A DNA stretch of 64,000 nt from Bacteroidia bacterium (GTDB lineage: Bacteria; Bacteroidota; Bacteroidia; UKL13-3). Location of the stretch: positions 272,409-336,408 of the forward strand of contig JAKLJI010000001.1 in the NCBI GenBank assembly GCA_023151275.1. Reading direction: 5' to 3'. Position 1 is the first letter of the stretch, and each line of letters begins with the position of its first letter. The notes under the pieces are model-generated. The model was not told where the DNA came from and made no database searches. It worked only from the letters and a program-made list of their open reading frames with translations. Made by a program: the position numbers and the translations under genes. Below are positions 63,131-64,000 of this stretch, in pieces.

Positions 63131-64000
63131 TCAATCCAAATCCAACCAAGCATCTATCCGTATAAATAAGGTATCCTCAGGGTTTCCAAAATTTTGATTT
63201 CCGGCTTGCTGCCTGCGCCTGTTGCTGGCCTGATTTTCCCAACTTCCTCGCGTTAACTTAAACTGCTTGTAGTTTCTGGTAAAGCGTTTTAATACCAACA
63301 CGTAATTCCCGGACTCCATGCGCCTAAACCGATAACGTTCATCAGCAGGTTGCCAGTTGTTGAAGTTTCCGGTGAGGTAAATGCCATCTTTTGGTGGCGT
63401 ATTCGCAGGCACTTGATCCAACACAATAACCAATTTTCTAAAAGGTAATTCATCTACCCAACGGGCAATTTTTAAGTGCAGGGTATCTTGAGAATAACCG
63501 CCCGGAATGCGTTTATTTCCCATTTTTCGGCCATGTTGGTCTGCTTCTTCGGTTTCCCAGCTGCCACGGGTAATTTTATACTCATGTGCTCGCGAATCGT
63601 TCAACTTAAGCGTAAACAGATAACGTCCTCCCGAAATTCGCTTAAACCGATACTGCGGATCGCTGGCATTCCAGTTGTTAAAATCTCCGGCCAAGTAAAT
63701 AAACTCATCCTCCTGGGTATAGTCCGAAACTTGCTCTATAATAAAGGTGAGCTTCCGAAATCCATCGGTTTCAAAATAATTCTCAGGTGCAATTGGCGGA
63801 CCTGTCGGAAGAGGAATCACCAGAGGTTTTTGCTCGTTAGGCACCTGTTGATGGGCCAAATCCGGAGCTTTAGGACTTTTGTTTTTAGGGTCTTTAGGAG
63901 AAAAATCAAGCCAGTTCTCAATATCCAGGTATAGGGTATCACCACTAACCTTTACTTCCCTATCGGGAATTTCACCAAAGTTGCGGTTCGTTTCAACTTT
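63131..64000 (-). CDS. Tandem carbohydrate-binding-like (CBM48/AMPK-beta E-set) domain protein, N-terminus outside the window
   Basis: The frame is open from the right edge of the window without a stop down to 63131; an in-frame TTG at 63859 is not the real start. At least three units are seen. Two are complete, each with a core such as FIYLAGDFNNWNASDPQYRF or IYLTGNFNNWQPADERYRF, then GGRYLFTLKLND and RGSWET. The third is cut, ending TLYLDIENWLDF. This is the early-set pattern of glycogen-binding/AMPK-beta-like domains (CBM48). Units are about 115 residues apart. A carbohydrate-binding or cell-surface role is likely, the rest of the protein being outside. Confidence 0.8.
   Translation of the reverse strand, partial: KVETNRNFGEIPDREVKVSGDTLYLDIENWLDFSPKDPKNKSPKAPDLAHQQVPNEQKPLVIPLPTGPPIAPENYFETDGFRKLTFIIEQVSDYTQEDEFIYLAGDFNNWNASDPQYRFKRISGGRYLFTLKLNDSRAHEYKITRGSWETEEADQHGRKMGNKRIPGGYSQDTLHLKIARWVDELPFRKLVIVLDQVPANTPPKDGIYLTGNFNNWQPADERYRFRRMESGNYVLVLKRFTRNYKQFKLTRGSWENQASNRRRQQAGNQNFGNPEDTLFIRIDAWLDLD

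Noticed and set aside
1-64000. tRNA and rRNA genes
   Set aside because: The gene-free stretches were read on both strands and no cloverleaf with a conserved TTCGA-type arm or rRNA segment was found; very divergent genes could be missed without a search program.

Overview
The window comes from a member of the Bacteroidota (Flavobacteriales/Chitinophagales-like). Five proteins end in a type IX secretion (T9SS) type A sorting domain. Families largely confined to this phylum are present (DUF2851, DUF4286, DUF4292, DUF5686, DUF2461). A TTG-N20-TAnnTTTG promoter is visible, Shine-Dalgarno sites are mostly weak, and base composition is moderately AT-rich. Both window edges cut through genes: a hybrid histidine kinase on the left and a protein with tandem carbohydrate-binding-like E-set domains on the right.

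Layout. 1-3.5 kb: kinase end, a hotdog thioesterase plus menF pair (menaquinone synthesis), DUF2461 and a methyltransferase. 4-15.9 kb: a 3020-residue T9SS surface protein built on a 1377-bp internal repeat, then a T9SS-exported endonuclease I; strong hairpin terminators follow both. 16-21 kb: DUF2851, PspC, a two-component system and rpoN. 21-22.5 kb: an unrecognised three-gene membrane operon in which two paralogous mini-proteins flank a glycosyltransferase-2-like protein. 23-25 kb: DUF4286 and a TPR protein. 25-32 kb: a cell-envelope cluster (flippase, dut, sugar nucleotidyltransferase, TPR protein, DUF4292 lipoprotein, EnvC-like activator). 32-36 kb: a choice-of-anchor V protein, glyA and a TonB-dependent receptor. 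36.3-38.8 kb: two toxin-antitoxin modules, MntA/HepT and HigB/HigA-ImmA. 39-42 kb: a creD operon with its regulator and two matching operators, then a second sugar nucleotidyltransferase. 42.7-50.2 kb: two T9SS proteins and a single-chain type IIG-like restriction-modification enzyme. 50.5-57.9 kb: nitronate monooxygenase-like enzyme, a helix-turn-helix protein, PhoD-like phosphatase, cyclophilin and DUF5686 protein. 57.9-62.5 kb: menD, menB, a two-component pair and a NUDIX hydrolase.

The most unusual finding is a dispersed element of about 200 nt present twice (42462-42658 and 62544-62754). Both copies have the same order of hairpins, a first hairpin with a 34-nt loop, and conserved words at matching offsets. 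A second long hairpin carries an identical apical loop motif (GCTTCCTGTGGTCGC), but its stem sequences differ between copies while remaining paired. This is what a structured RNA or a hairpin-dependent mobile element would show. Other points of interest are the mini-protein operon at 21-22.5 kb, a near-identical 27/28-bp direct repeat flanking the MntA/HepT module that duplicates the 3' end of the receptor gene, and paired dyads placed exactly 5 nt before two start codons in the creD operon.

Menaquinone genes lie at both ends of the window, so respiration may be co-regulated with the two-component pair after menB. No rRNA, tRNA, CRISPR array or insertion-sequence transposase was seen.
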